Origin: Ruminococcaceae bacterium UBA1244
Lineage (GTDB): Bacteria > Bacillota > Clostridia > Oscillospirales > Acutalibacteraceae
Direction: 5' to 3'
NCBI GenBank assembly: GCA_002308635.1
Contig: DBWG01000010.1
Span: 1 to 31,277 of the forward strand
DNA length: 31,277 bases
Each line of letters opens with the position of its first letter. Positions within the stretch are counted from its first letter, which is position 1. A program made the position numbers and the translations under genes. This document shows positions 7,020-15,951 of this stretch, one piece after another. The notes beneath the pieces were generated by a model that did no database searches, was not told the origin of the DNA, and worked only from the letters and a program-made list of their open reading frames with translations.

Positions 7020-8540
7020 CTAAAAAATAGATCTCAGCTCAGATATCATATCGCTCGGCAGCATCGCACGTTTTGAATATTTCTCGGCACATCTGTCGCC
7101 TGCAAGCCCGTGATAGTACACAGCGGAAACAGCCGCCTGTTCGGTGTTCATACCCTGTGCAAGAAAAGAAGCAGCCATGCCTGCGAGCATATCTCCGCTT
7201 CCTCCTTTGCCCATTCCGTTGTTGCCTGTGAGATTTACATAGACATTTCCGTTGGGTGCGGCAATGATGGTATATGCTCCTTTCAGCACGAGTACTACCC
7301 CGTATTCCTGTGCAAAGCGTCTTGCAATATTATATCTGTCCGCCTGCACCGTTTTTACTTCAACGCCCAGGAGTCTTGCCATTTCTCCGGGATGGGGTGT
7401 GAGTATCATCGGCGCTGCTGACCGTTTCAATACATTTATATTCGTACCGATGGCATTTATTCCGTCAGCGTCAAGAACGAGAGGCTTTGCTGCGCCGTCA
7501 ACAAGAAGTGCGGCAAGGCTTTTTATCGTATTGCTTTGTCCCAGACCGCAGCCGATGAGTGCGGCATCCGACTCGTTCATGGCTTCAAGTATCTTTCCGT
7601 ATTCATCAATATCTACTGTGCCGTCGTCGGACTGCGCCAGCGGCATATAGACAGGTTCGCAGAGCCTTGAAGCGGCGATAGGATAGATCGACTTTGGAAG
7701 AGCCAGTTTCAGCAGTCCGACTCCGCAGCGCAGAGCGGCTTCTGCCGAGATCATTGCGGCACCTGCCATGCCGTAGCTCCCGCAAAGAGAGAAGAGCGTT
7801 CCGTTGGTGCCTTTGTGTGCGGTTTTTTTGCGTTCGGCAAATGGATTTTCCGACACAAACTGATCTGTGGATTTCATAGTATAGTTGCAGTTGTTGAGTA
7901 TCCTGCGGGGTATCCCTACGTTTTCGACTGTTATCTCGCCGCACATATCACACGACGGATAAAGCACGTGGAGAGGCTTCAGGCAGGTGAAGGTAACTGT
8001 ATGATCGGCGCAGAAGCAGCCGTTGTTGATCTTTCCTGTATCACATTCTATTCCGCTGGGAAGATCCACGGCTATCTTAACGGCATTTTTGTTTTCGTTG
8101 CAGAAGGTTATCAGGTCGGCGATATCGGGACTGAGCGCATCCCTGAAACCTATCCCGTATATAGCGTCTATTATCATTTCCGTTTCTTTTACTATCCCGA
8201 AGCACTGATAATACTGTGAGCCGTAATAGAGTATTTCGACATTTGAGGGTATAAGGTCAAAATTATTTCTTGCAAGGACTGTTCTTGGTTCTCCTGAGGT
8301 GAGGATGACCTTTACGTTTGTCATAACAGACAGCAGTCTTGCGGCAACAAAGCCGTCACCGCCGTTGTTTCCTGACCCGCAAAGGATACATACGTTCTGT
8401 ATCTTGTTTTTTGTTATTATTTTTGCCGCAAGGGCTGCGACCCTTGAACCGGCATTTTCCATAAGTTTTTCCATTCCGATGCCTGTGCTGGAGGCTATTT
8501 CTTCTATACGGTTCATCTCCCGGCTTTCGGTTACTAACAT
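7020..8540 (-). CDS. nnr: Bifunctional NAD(P)H-hydrate epimerase / ADP-dependent dehydratase
   Basis: Repairs hydrated NADH and NADPH. The N-terminal YjeF-type epimerase half (about residues 1-215) shows CGSGNNGGDGFVAAR, DAIYGIG and VDLPSGIECDTG. The C-terminal ribokinase-fold dehydratase half (about 225-505) shows GTLFSLCGSYGMAGA, LDADGINAI, LTPHPGEMARLLG and NGMGKGGSGDMLAG, with D450 as the expected catalytic aspartate. The 506-residue length is normal for the fused form and both halves look intact. The ATG has GGAG ten bases upstream. It has its own promoter, divergent from the fatty acid operon, and probably carries the downstream lipoprotein gene on the same transcript. Confidence 0.93.
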   Translation of the reverse strand: MLVTESREMNRIEEIASSTGIGMEKLMENAGSRVAALAAKIITKNKIQNVCILCGSGNNGGDGFVAARLLSVMTNVKVILTSGEPRTVLARNNFDLIPSNVEILYYGSQYYQCFGIVKETEMIIDAIYGIGFRDALSPDIADLITFCNENKNAVKIAVDLPSGIECDTGKINNGCFCADHTVTFTCLKPLHVLYPSCDMCGEITVENVGIPRRILNNCNYTMKSTDQFVSENPFAERKKTAHKGTNGTLFSLCGSYGMAGAAMISAEAALRCGVGLLKLALPKSIYPIAASRLCEPVYMPLAQSDDGTVDIDEYGKILEAMNESDAALIGCGLGQSNTIKSLAALLVDGAAKPLVLDADGINAIGTNINVLKRSAAPMILTPHPGEMARLLGVEVKTVQADRYNIARRFAQEYGVVLVLKGAYTIIAAPNGNVYVNLTGNNGMGKGGSGDMLAGMAASFLAQGMNTEQAAVSAVYYHGLAGDRCAEKYSKRAMLPSDMISELRSIF

Positions 8541-8572
8541 AAGGATTCATCTCCGTAAATAAACTTTTGTAT

Positions 8573-8601
8573 ATTATACTATAATTTTCGTGTGATTTCA
8601 A
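8573..8601 (-). promoter_or_regulatory. Sigma-A promoter of nnr
   Basis: On the minus strand TTGAAA (8601-8596), 17 bp, TATAAT (8578-8573), about 30 bases before the nnr ATG. This is close to consensus. Confidence 0.75.
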
Positions 8602-8658
8602 CTATTTCTGTACAGTATATACGTTATCATAAAAACATTTATATGGTGTATGCTATGC

Positions 8659-8687
8659 TTGACAAACAGGCGAAAATATAATAGAAT
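8659..8687 (+). promoter_or_regulatory. Sigma-A promoter of the fab-acc operon
   Basis: Consensus TTGACA (8659-8664), exactly 17 bp, then TAGAAT (8682-8687). It gives a start near 8694 and a leader of about 57 bases to fabH. It is divergent from the nnr promoter, with about 57 bp between the two -35 boxes. Confidence 0.75.
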
Positions 8688-8712
8688 TGTAGTGATTAGA
8701 ATCAATAATTCT
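8683..8712 (+). promoter_or_regulatory. Dyad operator candidate at the fab-acc start site
   Basis: A perfect inverted repeat TGATT-AG-AATCA (8693-8704) lies on the expected transcription start. An outer pair AGAATT (8683-8688) and AATTCT (8707-8712) flanks it, offset by two bases; the left outer arm overlaps the -10. The position suits a repressor. The sequence does not match the FapR site and only loosely recalls the FabT type, so the regulator is unknown. Confidence 0.4.
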
Positions 8713-8750
8713 GCAAAAAAAATAAACTGTAAAATATTGGAGGAGATCCT

Positions 8751-9716
8751 ATGAGCTTCAGTATCCTCGGAACAGGAAAGGCAGTGCCTGAGTATATCCT
8801 CACAAATGATGAGCTTTCTACAATGGTCGAGACAAACGACGAGTGGATCCGTACAAGAACCGGCATCGAGGAACGCCGTGTCTGCAAGGATGAGACTCTG
8901 ACAGATCTGACTGTACGTGCGGCAAAAAACGCTCTTGAAAATGCCGGCGTAGATCCGTCACAGCTTGATCTTATCATTTGCTCTACCATGAGAGGCGAAA
9001 ACATAACCCCGTCACAGGGCTGCGTTATCCAGAAAGAGCTTGGAGCAACTTGTCCGGCTTTTGACGTGAACGCTGCCTGTTCGGGCTTTATTTATGCGCT
9101 GGATATCGCTGACGGTTATTTTGTCAGAAAGAAAGTAAAGTATGTTCTTGTCGTCTCTATGGATAACCTTTCAAATATAATTGACTGGAACGACCGTTCA
9201 ACCTGCGTACTGTTCGGTGACGGCGGTGCTGCAGCTGTTCTCGGAGAAGGCGATGACCTTCTTGCTATACACCTCACGGCAGTCGGCAATGACGAGGTGC
9301 TGCGTATCCCTCACGGTACCAACGCTTCACCCTTCTATAAGCACGATGAAGAAAGAGCAGTTCTTCACATGGCAGGAAACGAAGTATATAAATTTGCCGT
9401 CAACGCTATGTCGACCGGCATAAAAAAGACAGTTGAAGATGCGGGTCTTACAGAGGACGATGTTGACCACGTTATACCGCATCAGGCAAACATAAGGATA
9501 ATCAATGCTTCTGCAAAGAATCTCGGCATACCGAGAGAAAAGTTCTTCTGCAACGTTAACCACTACGGAAATACCTCTTCCGGCAGTGTACCGCTCGCTC
9601 TTGACGAAGCAAACCGTGCAGGTCTGCTCAAAAAAGGCGACATAATCGCAATGTGTGCATTCGGCGCAGGACTTACTACCGGAAGCTGCGTTATCCGCTG
9701 GAGCAAGGAAAACTGA
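8751..9716 (+). CDS. fabH: 3-oxoacyl-ACP synthase III (FabH)
   Basis: Starts fatty acid chains by condensing an acyl-CoA with malonyl-ACP. The 321-residue product has the thiolase-fold triad C110 (NAACSGF), H244 (HQANIR) and N274 (GNTSSG); the last two have the same numbers as in the E. coli enzyme. The ATG follows GGAGGAG at five bases. It is the first gene of the operon. The next gene is fabD after about 65 bases, where acpP and fabK sit in many Firmicutes operons. Confidence 0.96.
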   Translation: MSFSILGTGKAVPEYILTNDELSTMVETNDEWIRTRTGIEERRVCKDETLTDLTVRAAKNALENAGVDPSQLDLIICSTMRGENITPSQGCVIQKELGATCPAFDVNAACSGFIYALDIADGYFVRKKVKYVLVVSMDNLSNIIDWNDRSTCVLFGDGGAAAVLGEGDDLLAIHLTAVGNDEVLRIPHGTNASPFYKHDEERAVLHMAGNEVYKFAVNAMSTGIKKTVEDAGLTEDDVDHVIPHQANIRIINASAKNLGIPREKFFCNVNHYGNTSSGSVPLALDEANRAGLLKKGDIIAMCAFGAGLTTGSCVIRWSKEN

Positions 9717-9782
9717 CCGTCGACAAAAAGCGGCATATCATTACATGGTGCCGGATATAAAATATAAACGGAGGATGTGCTT

Positions 9783-10682
9783 ATGGCAAAGACAGCATTT
9801 GTTTTTTCGGGTCAGGGCGCTCAGTATCCCGGAATGGGTAAGGAGCTTTATGATTGTTCGCCCGCTGCAAAAAAGGTTTTTGATATGGCGGAGAGTATCC
9901 GTCCCGGAACACTCAAACAGTGCTTTGAGGGAACAAAGGAAGAATTGTCCGTTACGATAAATACACAGCCCTGTGTTTTTATAACAGATCTTGCCGCTGC
10001 CGAAGCGGTAAAGGAAAAGGGCATTGAACCTGATTTCACAGCAGGCTTTTCGCTCGGAGAGATAGCTGCGATAGCTTTTTCGGGAATGTTGTCATACGAG
10101 GACGCATTCAGACTTGTGTGCAGGAGGGCAGAGCTGATGGATACTGCCGCAAAGGAAAATCCCGGTGCAATGGCGGCTGTTATGAAGATAACTCCCGAAC
10201 AGACCGAGGATATATGCTCACAGTTCAAAAAGGCTTATCCCGTGAACTACAACAGCCCTGCACAGACTGTGGTTGCTGCTTCTGAGGAAGAGATAGATGA
10301 GCTTTGCGAAAAGGTAAAGGCCGCAAAGGGAAAGGCAAAGGTACTGGCTGTAAGCGGAGCATTCCATTCACCTTTTATGGACAGTGCGGCAGAGGGTATG
10401 GCACAGTATCTTGAAGGCGTTGAGCTTAAAACGCCAGTTATTCCCGTTTATGCGAACTGCACCGCAGAGCCATACGAGGGAGATTATAAAAAGCTTGTTT
10501 CACAGCAGATAAACCATCCAGTAAGATGGCAGAAGAGCGTTGAAAATATGATATCCGCAGGTGCGGAAAGATTCATAGAGGTCGGTGTCGGAAAAACGCT
10601 GACAGGACTTATCAAAAAGATCAATGCGGACGTAAGTGCCGTTAATATTGAGAATAAGGAGGGACTTGACGCTCTTGAATGA
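9783..10682 (+). CDS. fabD: Malonyl-CoA:ACP transacylase (FabD)
   Basis: Transfers malonyl from CoA to acyl carrier protein. The 299-residue product shows GQGAQYPGMG at the N terminus, the nucleophile S90 in GFSLGE and the catalytic H195 in GAFHSPFM. The family's usual GHSLGE has Phe in place of His here; the serine and the distal catalytic histidine are both present, so it should be active. The start is taken at ATG 9783, eight bases after CGGAGG; the in-frame GTG at 9777 is too close to that site. Confidence 0.94.
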   Translation: MAKTAFVFSGQGAQYPGMGKELYDCSPAAKKVFDMAESIRPGTLKQCFEGTKEELSVTINTQPCVFITDLAAAEAVKEKGIEPDFTAGFSLGEIAAIAFSGMLSYEDAFRLVCRRAELMDTAAKENPGAMAAVMKITPEQTEDICSQFKKAYPVNYNSPAQTVVAASEEEIDELCEKVKAAKGKAKVLAVSGAFHSPFMDSAAEGMAQYLEGVELKTPVIPVYANCTAEPYEGDYKKLVSQQINHPVRWQKSVENMISAGAERFIEVGVGKTLTGLIKKINADVSAVNIENKEGLDALE

Positions 10683-10698
10683 GCGTCGGGGCATAGAT

Positions 10699-11445
10699 AT
10701 GTTTGAGCTTACAGGAAAAACAGCACTTATCACAGGCGGTTCGAGAGGTATCGGCAAGGGTATAGCTCTTAAATTTGCCGATCTCGGCGCAAATATCGCT
10801 TTTGTACATTTCAATGATGACGAAAAGGCTGAGGAAACCGTCAAGGAACTCGAAGCAAAGGGCGTAAAGGTAAAGGCATACAACTGCAACGTTGCTGATT
10901 TCGAGGCTTCAAAGCAGGTTGTTGAAGAAGCTATAAGCGAGTTCGGCGAGATACATATTCTCGTTAATAACGCCGGCATCGTAAGGGACGGTCTTATCCT
11001 TTCAATGAAGGAAAGCGACTTTGACGCAGTTATCAGCGTAAACCTCAAAGGCGCATTCAACATGACAAAGAATATCTATCAGCACTTTATGAAAAAGCGC
11101 AGAGGAAGGATCATCAATATTTCTTCTATCGTAGGCATAAACGGCAATGCGGGACAGGCTAACTACGCTTCCGCAAAGGCAGGCATGATCGGTCTTACAA
11201 AGTCCGTTGCAAAGGAGCTTGGTTCAAGAAACGTTACCGCAAACGCTATCGCTCCCGGATTCATCAAGACAGACATGACTGACGGTATGCCCGAAAAGGC
11301 AAGAGAAGCCGCTCTTGCTTCAATTCCTATGAAACGTGCCGGACAGGTCGAGGATATCGCAAATACAGCGGCATTCCTTGCAAGCGATGAGGCTTCATAT
11401 ATCACCGGCGAGGTCATCCGTGTTGACGGCGGTATGGCTATCTGA
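10699..11445 (+). CDS. fabG: 3-oxoacyl-ACP reductase (FabG)
   Basis: NADPH-dependent reduction of 3-ketoacyl-ACP, the first reductive step of the cycle. A short-chain dehydrogenase with the cofactor loop TGGSRGIG, NNAG, and the catalytic S143, Y156 and K160 (QANYASAKAG). The 248-residue length is standard. The ATG at 10699 fits the family N terminus (MFELTGKTALITGG). Its own ribosome site is weak, and a strong AGGAGG (10657-10662) lies inside the end of fabD, so translation is probably coupled to fabD, whose stop is 16 bases upstream. A TTG at 10675 is a less likely start. Confidence 0.94.
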   Translation: MFELTGKTALITGGSRGIGKGIALKFADLGANIAFVHFNDDEKAEETVKELEAKGVKVKAYNCNVADFEASKQVVEEAISEFGEIHILVNNAGIVRDGLILSMKESDFDAVISVNLKGAFNMTKNIYQHFMKKRRGRIINISSIVGINGNAGQANYASAKAGMIGLTKSVAKELGSRNVTANAIAPGFIKTDMTDGMPEKAREAALASIPMKRAGQVEDIANTAAFLASDEASYITGEVIRVDGGMAI

Positions 11446-11480
11446 TAACTTCTTGGCTTTCAGGAAAGGAATGATAAATA

Positions 11481-12698
11481 ATGAGAAGAGTTGTTGTAAC
11501 CGGAATGGGTGCGATCACCCCTGTAGGAAATAACGTTGATACAATGTGGGAGTCCCTCAAAAACGGAAAGAGCGGTATCGGTCTTGTTACAAGATATGAT
11601 CCGTCACTCACAAAGGCTAAGGTCGTTGCTGAGGTAAAGGACTTTGATCCAACAGAATATATCGAAAAAAGAGAGTGCCGCAGGATGGACCTCTATACGC
11701 AGTATGCTGTTGCTGCTGCGGCTCAGGCTGTTGAAAACAGCGGCATAAAGGATAAGATAGATCCCGAACGCTTCGGCGTTTATGTAGGTTCTGGTGTCGG
11801 CGGCATGGCAACGTTCTATGAGCAGAGCGTCAATATGTATACCGGAAAGAATATCTCACCGTTCTTTATCCCGATGATGATATCAAATATCGCTGCGGGT
11901 AATATCGCTATCCGCCACAATGCTCAGGGTCCCTGTCTGCCGGTAGTTACAGCCTGCTCGACTTCTACTCATGCTATAGGCGAGGCTTTCCATGCTATCA
12001 AAGCCGGATATGCAGATGCAATTATCGCCGGCGGTGCAGAAGCTGCTCTCCATCCGCTTGCTATAAACGGCTTTACAAGCTGTAAGGCTCTTACCATGAG
12101 TACCGATCCCGAAAACGCTTCAATTCCTTTTGACAAGCGCAGAAACGGTTTCGTTCTCGGCGAGGGCGCAGGTATGGTCATTCTCGAAGAATACGAACAC
12201 GCAGTTGCAAGAGGTGCAACTATCTATGCAGAGATATGCGGCTACGGAAATACCTGCGACGCACATCATGTTACCGCTCCCGACCCCGAAGCAAAATGCG
12301 CAGCCCGCTGTGTTACTCTTGCTCTTGAAGAGGCAGGATATCAGAAGGGAGAGGAAATCTATATCAACGCTCACGGAACAAGCACTCCGATGAACGATTC
12401 TACCGAAACAAAGATATTCAAGCTTGCTCTCGGCGATGACGCATACAAGGCACACATCAGCTCAACAAAGTCGATGACAGGCCACATGCTCGGAGCAACA
12501 GGCGCTGTTGAGGCTATCGCTGCTGTCAAAGCTCTCGGGGAGGGTATCATCCCGCCGACTATCGGCTATAAAGAGCCTGATCCGGAATGTGATCTTGATT
12601 ACACGCCGAACAAGGCAGTAGAAGCCGGCTTTAACCTTGCGATCTCAACAACATTCGGCTTTGGCGGACACAACGCCTGCATCGCATTCCGTAAGTAA
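11481..12698 (+). CDS. fabF: 3-oxoacyl-ACP synthase II (FabF)
   Basis: Elongating condensing enzyme of fatty acid synthesis. The 405-residue product has the Cys-His-His triad C159 (TACSTSTHA), H298 (NAHGTSTP) and H335 (KSMTGHMLG), four to five residues below the E. coli numbers. The gatekeeper-region motif TFGFGGHNA is near the C terminus. It has its own ribosome site and follows fabG after 35 bases. No second KAS I/II gene is in the window. Confidence 0.96.
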   Translation: MRRVVVTGMGAITPVGNNVDTMWESLKNGKSGIGLVTRYDPSLTKAKVVAEVKDFDPTEYIEKRECRRMDLYTQYAVAAAAQAVENSGIKDKIDPERFGVYVGSGVGGMATFYEQSVNMYTGKNISPFFIPMMISNIAAGNIAIRHNAQGPCLPVVTACSTSTHAIGEAFHAIKAGYADAIIAGGAEAALHPLAINGFTSCKALTMSTDPENASIPFDKRRNGFVLGEGAGMVILEEYEHAVARGATIYAEICGYGNTCDAHHVTAPDPEAKCAARCVTLALEEAGYQKGEEIYINAHGTSTPMNDSTETKIFKLALGDDAYKAHISSTKSMTGHMLGATGAVEAIAAVKALGEGIIPPTIGYKEPDPECDLDYTPNKAVEAGFNLAISTTFGFGGHNACIAFRK

Positions 12699-12716
12699 TT
12701 TCCGGAGGGATCATTA

Positions 12717-13178
12717 ATGTATAGTGTAGAAGAAATCAAAGAACTGCTCAGGGCTTTTGACTGCTCAAAGGCAACGGAGCTTAAAATAAATTCTGAAAAC
12801 GGCGAGTCACTTATTTTCTCACAGAAGAACGGTCAGCAGACGGTTTGCGTTCCGGTATCCGCTCCGGCGGCAACGGAACAGGTCACAGTTGAAAAACAGC
12901 CCGCCGCTCCGTTCATACATGAAGAAGAAAAGACTGTAAATTCCGGCGACCCTGTCGCATCTCCGATGGTAGGCGTGTTCTATGCAGCGCCTTCACCGGA
13001 TCAGGAGCCTTATGTTTCTGTCGGCACAAAGGTGAACAAAGGGGATGTTCTCTGTCTGATCGAAGCAATGAAGCTTATGAACGAGGTCACCGCCGAAAAG
13101 AGCGGAGAGATCACCGCTGTCTGTGTAGACAACGGTCAGGTTGTAGAATACGGTCAGACACTCTTTATGATAAAGTGA
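12717..13178 (+). CDS. accB: Biotin carboxyl carrier protein of acetyl-CoA carboxylase
   Basis: Carries the biotin that moves carboxylate between the biotin carboxylase and carboxyltransferase. The 153-residue product has an N-terminal helical part, an Ala/Pro/Glu-rich flexible linker (about residues 45-80) and a C-terminal biotinyl domain with K119 in EAMKLMNEV as the biotinylated lysine. CGGAGGG lies seven bases before the ATG. It is placed between fabF and fabZ, as in other Firmicutes fab-acc operons. Confidence 0.95.
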   Translation: MYSVEEIKELLRAFDCSKATELKINSENGESLIFSQKNGQQTVCVPVSAPAATEQVTVEKQPAAPFIHEEEKTVNSGDPVASPMVGVFYAAPSPDQEPYVSVGTKVNKGDVLCLIEAMKLMNEVTAEKSGEITAVCVDNGQVVEYGQTLFMIK

Positions 13179-13199
13179 TCTTGAACAGGAGGAGCCGAT

Positions 13200-13634
13200 A
13201 TGAATAAACAAGAGCTTGAAAACGTCATTCCTCACAGAAATTCCATGATGCTCATTGACGAGGCAACAAAAACAGGCGAAAATACCTGTGAGGGCAAAAA
13301 ATATATCACCGGAAACGAATGGTTCCTTGACGGGCATTTTCCGGGCAACCCTGTTGTGCCGGGAGTTATTCTCTGCGAGATGATGGCTCAGGCAAGCGCA
13401 GTTATAGTTGCGGAGGTGTCCGCTCAGAGCATCCCGTATTTTACGGGAATAGAAAAGGCAAAGTTCAAGAATAAGGTGCTTCCCGGAGATACCTTTGAGA
13501 TAAAATGCGAGCTTACAAAGAGCAGGGGAGTATTTCACTTCATTTCCGCAAAGGGCTATGTCAACGGCAAGCTCTGTACTCAGGCGGATCTGTCCTTTGC
13601 GCTTATCCCGAAGGATAAGGTCGAAAACGCATAA
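13200..13634 (+). CDS. fabZ: 3-hydroxyacyl-ACP dehydratase (FabZ)
   Basis: Dehydrates 3-hydroxyacyl-ACP to trans-2-enoyl-ACP. The 144-residue hot-dog-fold protein has HRNSMMLID near the N terminus and the active-site H46 (GHFPGNPVVPG) and E60 (CEMMAQ). The ribosome site AGGAGG is well placed. With no fabA-, fabM- or fabN-like gene here, how unsaturated chains are made cannot be told from this window. Confidence 0.95.
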   Translation: MNKQELENVIPHRNSMMLIDEATKTGENTCEGKKYITGNEWFLDGHFPGNPVVPGVILCEMMAQASAVIVAEVSAQSIPYFTGIEKAKFKNKVLPGDTFEIKCELTKSRGVFHFISAKGYVNGKLCTQADLSFALIPKDKVENA

Positions 13635-13675
13635 GTCTTAGTCAGTTATTCTGACCTGTCGGGAAGGTGAAGCTA

Positions 13676-15028
13676 ATGTTTTCAAAAATACTTATCGCAA
13701 ACCGCGGCGAAATAGCCGTAAGAATAATACGTGCCTGCCGTGAGATGGGCATATCGACTGTTGCAGTGTATTCGCAGGCAGACAAAGACGCACTTCATGT
13801 AAGCATGGCGGACGAAAGCTACTGTATCGGAGGCCCTCAGGTGGCTGACAGCTATCTGAATATGCCTGCGATCCTTGAAGCTGCCGTAGTATCCGGCGCT
13901 CAGGCGATACATCCGGGATACGGACTCCTTTCGGAGAATGCAAAATTCGTTTCGCTGTGTGAAAAGTGCAATATTGAATTTATCGGTCCGTCGGCTTCGA
14001 TGATCGAGAGACTCGGAGACAAGGACGAAGCAAGAAAAACCATGCGTGCGGCCGGTGTGCCTGTCACACCCGGCAGCGATGTTATAGACGATATAGACGA
14101 GGCAAGGGAAAAGGCAAAGGAGATAGGCTTTCCTCTGCTTGTAAAGGCACGTTCCGGAGGCGGCGGAAGAGGTATCAGACGTGTTGACAGGATAGAAGAA
14201 TTCGACAATGCGTTTATGTCCGCAAAGGCCGAAGCCCAGAGCGCTTTTGGTGACGGCGCAGTCTATATGGAAAAGTTCCTCACACCGGTAAAGCATATAG
14301 AAATGCAGCTTCTCTGCGACAAATACGGAAATGTTGTTTGTCTCGGTGAACGTGAGTGTTCCGTACAGAGAAAAAACCAGAAGCTCATTGAAGAATGTCC
14401 TTCTCCTGCGATAACCCCCGACATCAGAGAACGCATGATGGAGGCGGCTGTCAAGGCTGCAAAGGCAGTTCATTATGAGAATGCGGGTACTGTTGAGTTC
14501 CTGCTTGACAAGGACAAAAATTTCTACTTTATGGAGATGAACACACGTCTTCAGGTAGAACATCCCGTTACCGAGATGGTTGTCGGAATAGATATCGTAC
14601 AGTGGATGATACGCATAGCTTCGGGCGCAAAGCTGACCGTGACACAGGACAGGGTATATATGCACGGCAACGCTATCGAGTGCCGCATAAATGCCGAGGA
14701 TGCCGAAAACAACTTCCGTCCGAGCTGCGGTACACTCGATTTTATACATATACCCGGAGGTCCGTGCGTCAGGTTCGATACGGCGATATATCAGAATTAT
14801 TCCGTACCGCCCTACTACGATTCGATGATAGGCAAGCTTATCGTTCAGGCAAGATCCCGTGAGCTTGCGATCAGAAAAATGAAAATGGCTCTCAGCGAGC
14901 TTACCATCAACGGTATAAAACAGAACCGTGACCTTCATATCGACATACTTTCAGATCCGGAGTTTGTTTCCGGAGAGTATACCACCGACTTTATGGAGGA
15001 ACGCCGCAAGCGTAAGGAAAAGGCTTGA
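13676..15028 (+). CDS. accC: Acetyl-CoA carboxylase biotin carboxylase subunit
   Basis: ATP-dependent carboxylation of biotin on AccB. An ATP-grasp enzyme of 450 residues, the usual length. Visible are ILIANRGEIA at the N terminus, ATP-binding K157 and the glycine loop SGGGGRG (160-166), HIEMQ, ERECSVQRKNQK, and the metal and catalytic region EMNTRLQVEHPV with E287 and R291. ATG 13676, eight bases after GGGAAGG, matches the family N terminus; the in-frame GTG at 13667 overlaps the ribosome site and is not preferred. Confidence 0.96.
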   Translation: MFSKILIANRGEIAVRIIRACREMGISTVAVYSQADKDALHVSMADESYCIGGPQVADSYLNMPAILEAAVVSGAQAIHPGYGLLSENAKFVSLCEKCNIEFIGPSASMIERLGDKDEARKTMRAAGVPVTPGSDVIDDIDEAREKAKEIGFPLLVKARSGGGGRGIRRVDRIEEFDNAFMSAKAEAQSAFGDGAVYMEKFLTPVKHIEMQLLCDKYGNVVCLGERECSVQRKNQKLIEECPSPAITPDIRERMMEAAVKAAKAVHYENAGTVEFLLDKDKNFYFMEMNTRLQVEHPVTEMVVGIDIVQWMIRIASGAKLTVTQDRVYMHGNAIECRINAEDAENNFRPSCGTLDFIHIPGGPCVRFDTAIYQNYSVPPYYDSMIGKLIVQARSRELAIRKMKMALSELTINGIKQNRDLHIDILSDPEFVSGEYTTDFMEERRKRKEKA

Positions 15029-15063
15029 CAGAACTATGAAGAAATTTACAGAAGATTGGACAG

Positions 15064-15951
15064 GTGAGCATATTGCCGGATTTTTTCAATTTTTTGAAAC
15101 CGAAAAACGAGCTTGAAAATCAGGGTGAGTTTGCAGAAAACCATCCGTATATACCTGAGGAACTCTGGATAAAATGTCCCGTATGCAAAAATGCGATTTT
15201 ATCTTCCGATCTGATGGAAAACCACAAGGTCTGCACAAAATGCGGATATCATTTCCGCCTTTCAGCAAGACAAAGAGTCGAACTGACAGTTGACGAGAAT
15301 TCGTTTGCCGAGATGGATGCGGATATGATGTCCACAAACAAGATCGGATTTCCTGATTATGAAAAGAAGCTCAGAAATGCAAAGATCAGCAGCGGTGAGA
15401 ATGAATCCGTTATAACCGGAAGCTGTACGATATGCGGCGAAAAAGCCATTATTGCAGTAATGAATTCCAAGTTTATGATGGGTTCGATGGGAACGGTCAC
15501 AGGAGAGAAGATAACGAGGGCATTTGAGTATGCAACAGAGAACCGTCTTCCGGTGATAGTGTTTACAGTTTCGGGCGGCGCAAGGATGCAGGAGGGTATA
15601 CTTTCCCTTATGCAGATGGCAAAGACCAGCGGCGCTGTCAAGCTCCACAGTGATGCGGGACTGCTTTATATAACCGTACTCACAGACCCGACAACCGGCG
15701 GCGTTACAGCAAGCTTTGCGATGGAAGGCGACATTATACTTTCTGAACCAAAGGCGCTTATCGGCTTTGCGGGTCCGAGAGTAATAGAACAGACAATAAG
15801 ACAGAAGCTCCCGAAGGACTTCCAGTCTGCGGAGTTTCTGCTTGACAAGGGCTTTATAGACGCTGTTGTACAGAGAAAGGATATGAAATCCACTCTTGCA
15901 CAGCTCATAAGGCTCCACAAGGAAAATGATGAGGGAGGTGCTGCATTATGA
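15064..15951 (+). CDS. accD: Acetyl-CoA carboxylase carboxyltransferase beta subunit
   Basis: Forms the carboxyltransferase with AccA and transfers carboxylate from biotin to acetyl-CoA. The N-terminal zinc ribbon has C38, C41, C57 and C60 in CX2C-X15-CX2C spacing; the crotonase-fold core shows GSMGTVTGEKITRA, SGGARMQEG and TDPTTGGVTASFAM. The start is not ATG. GTG 15064 gives 295 residues but has a poor ribosome site; TTG 15073, three codons later, is preceded by AGGTGAG, which pairs well with the 16S tail, and may be the true start. The stop overlaps the accA start (ATGA), indicating coupled translation. Confidence 0.95.
   Translation: MSILPDFFNFLKPKNELENQGEFAENHPYIPEELWIKCPVCKNAILSSDLMENHKVCTKCGYHFRLSARQRVELTVDENSFAEMDADMMSTNKIGFPDYEKKLRNAKISSGENESVITGSCTICGEKAIIAVMNSKFMMGSMGTVTGEKITRAFEYATENRLPVIVFTVSGGARMQEGILSLMQMAKTSGAVKLHSDAGLLYITVLTDPTTGGVTASFAMEGDIILSEPKALIGFAGPRVIEQTIRQKLPKDFQSAEFLLDKGFIDAVVQRKDMKSTLAQLIRLHKENDEGGAAL

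Noticed and set aside
13641..13655. GTCAG/CTGAC hairpin between fabZ and accC
   Set aside because: A 5-bp stem with a 5-base loop and no T run is expected by chance in a spacer of this size.
13682..14938. 418-codon open frame antisense to accC
   Set aside because: accC is unambiguous on the plus strand; the antisense frame has Cys/Tyr/His-rich composition typical of shadows and no ribosome site.
15064..15116. Frameshift or fusion between accC and accD
   Set aside because: A frame starting ATG at 15035 runs into accD in another phase, but accD has its own GTG/TTG start and an intact zinc ribbon.
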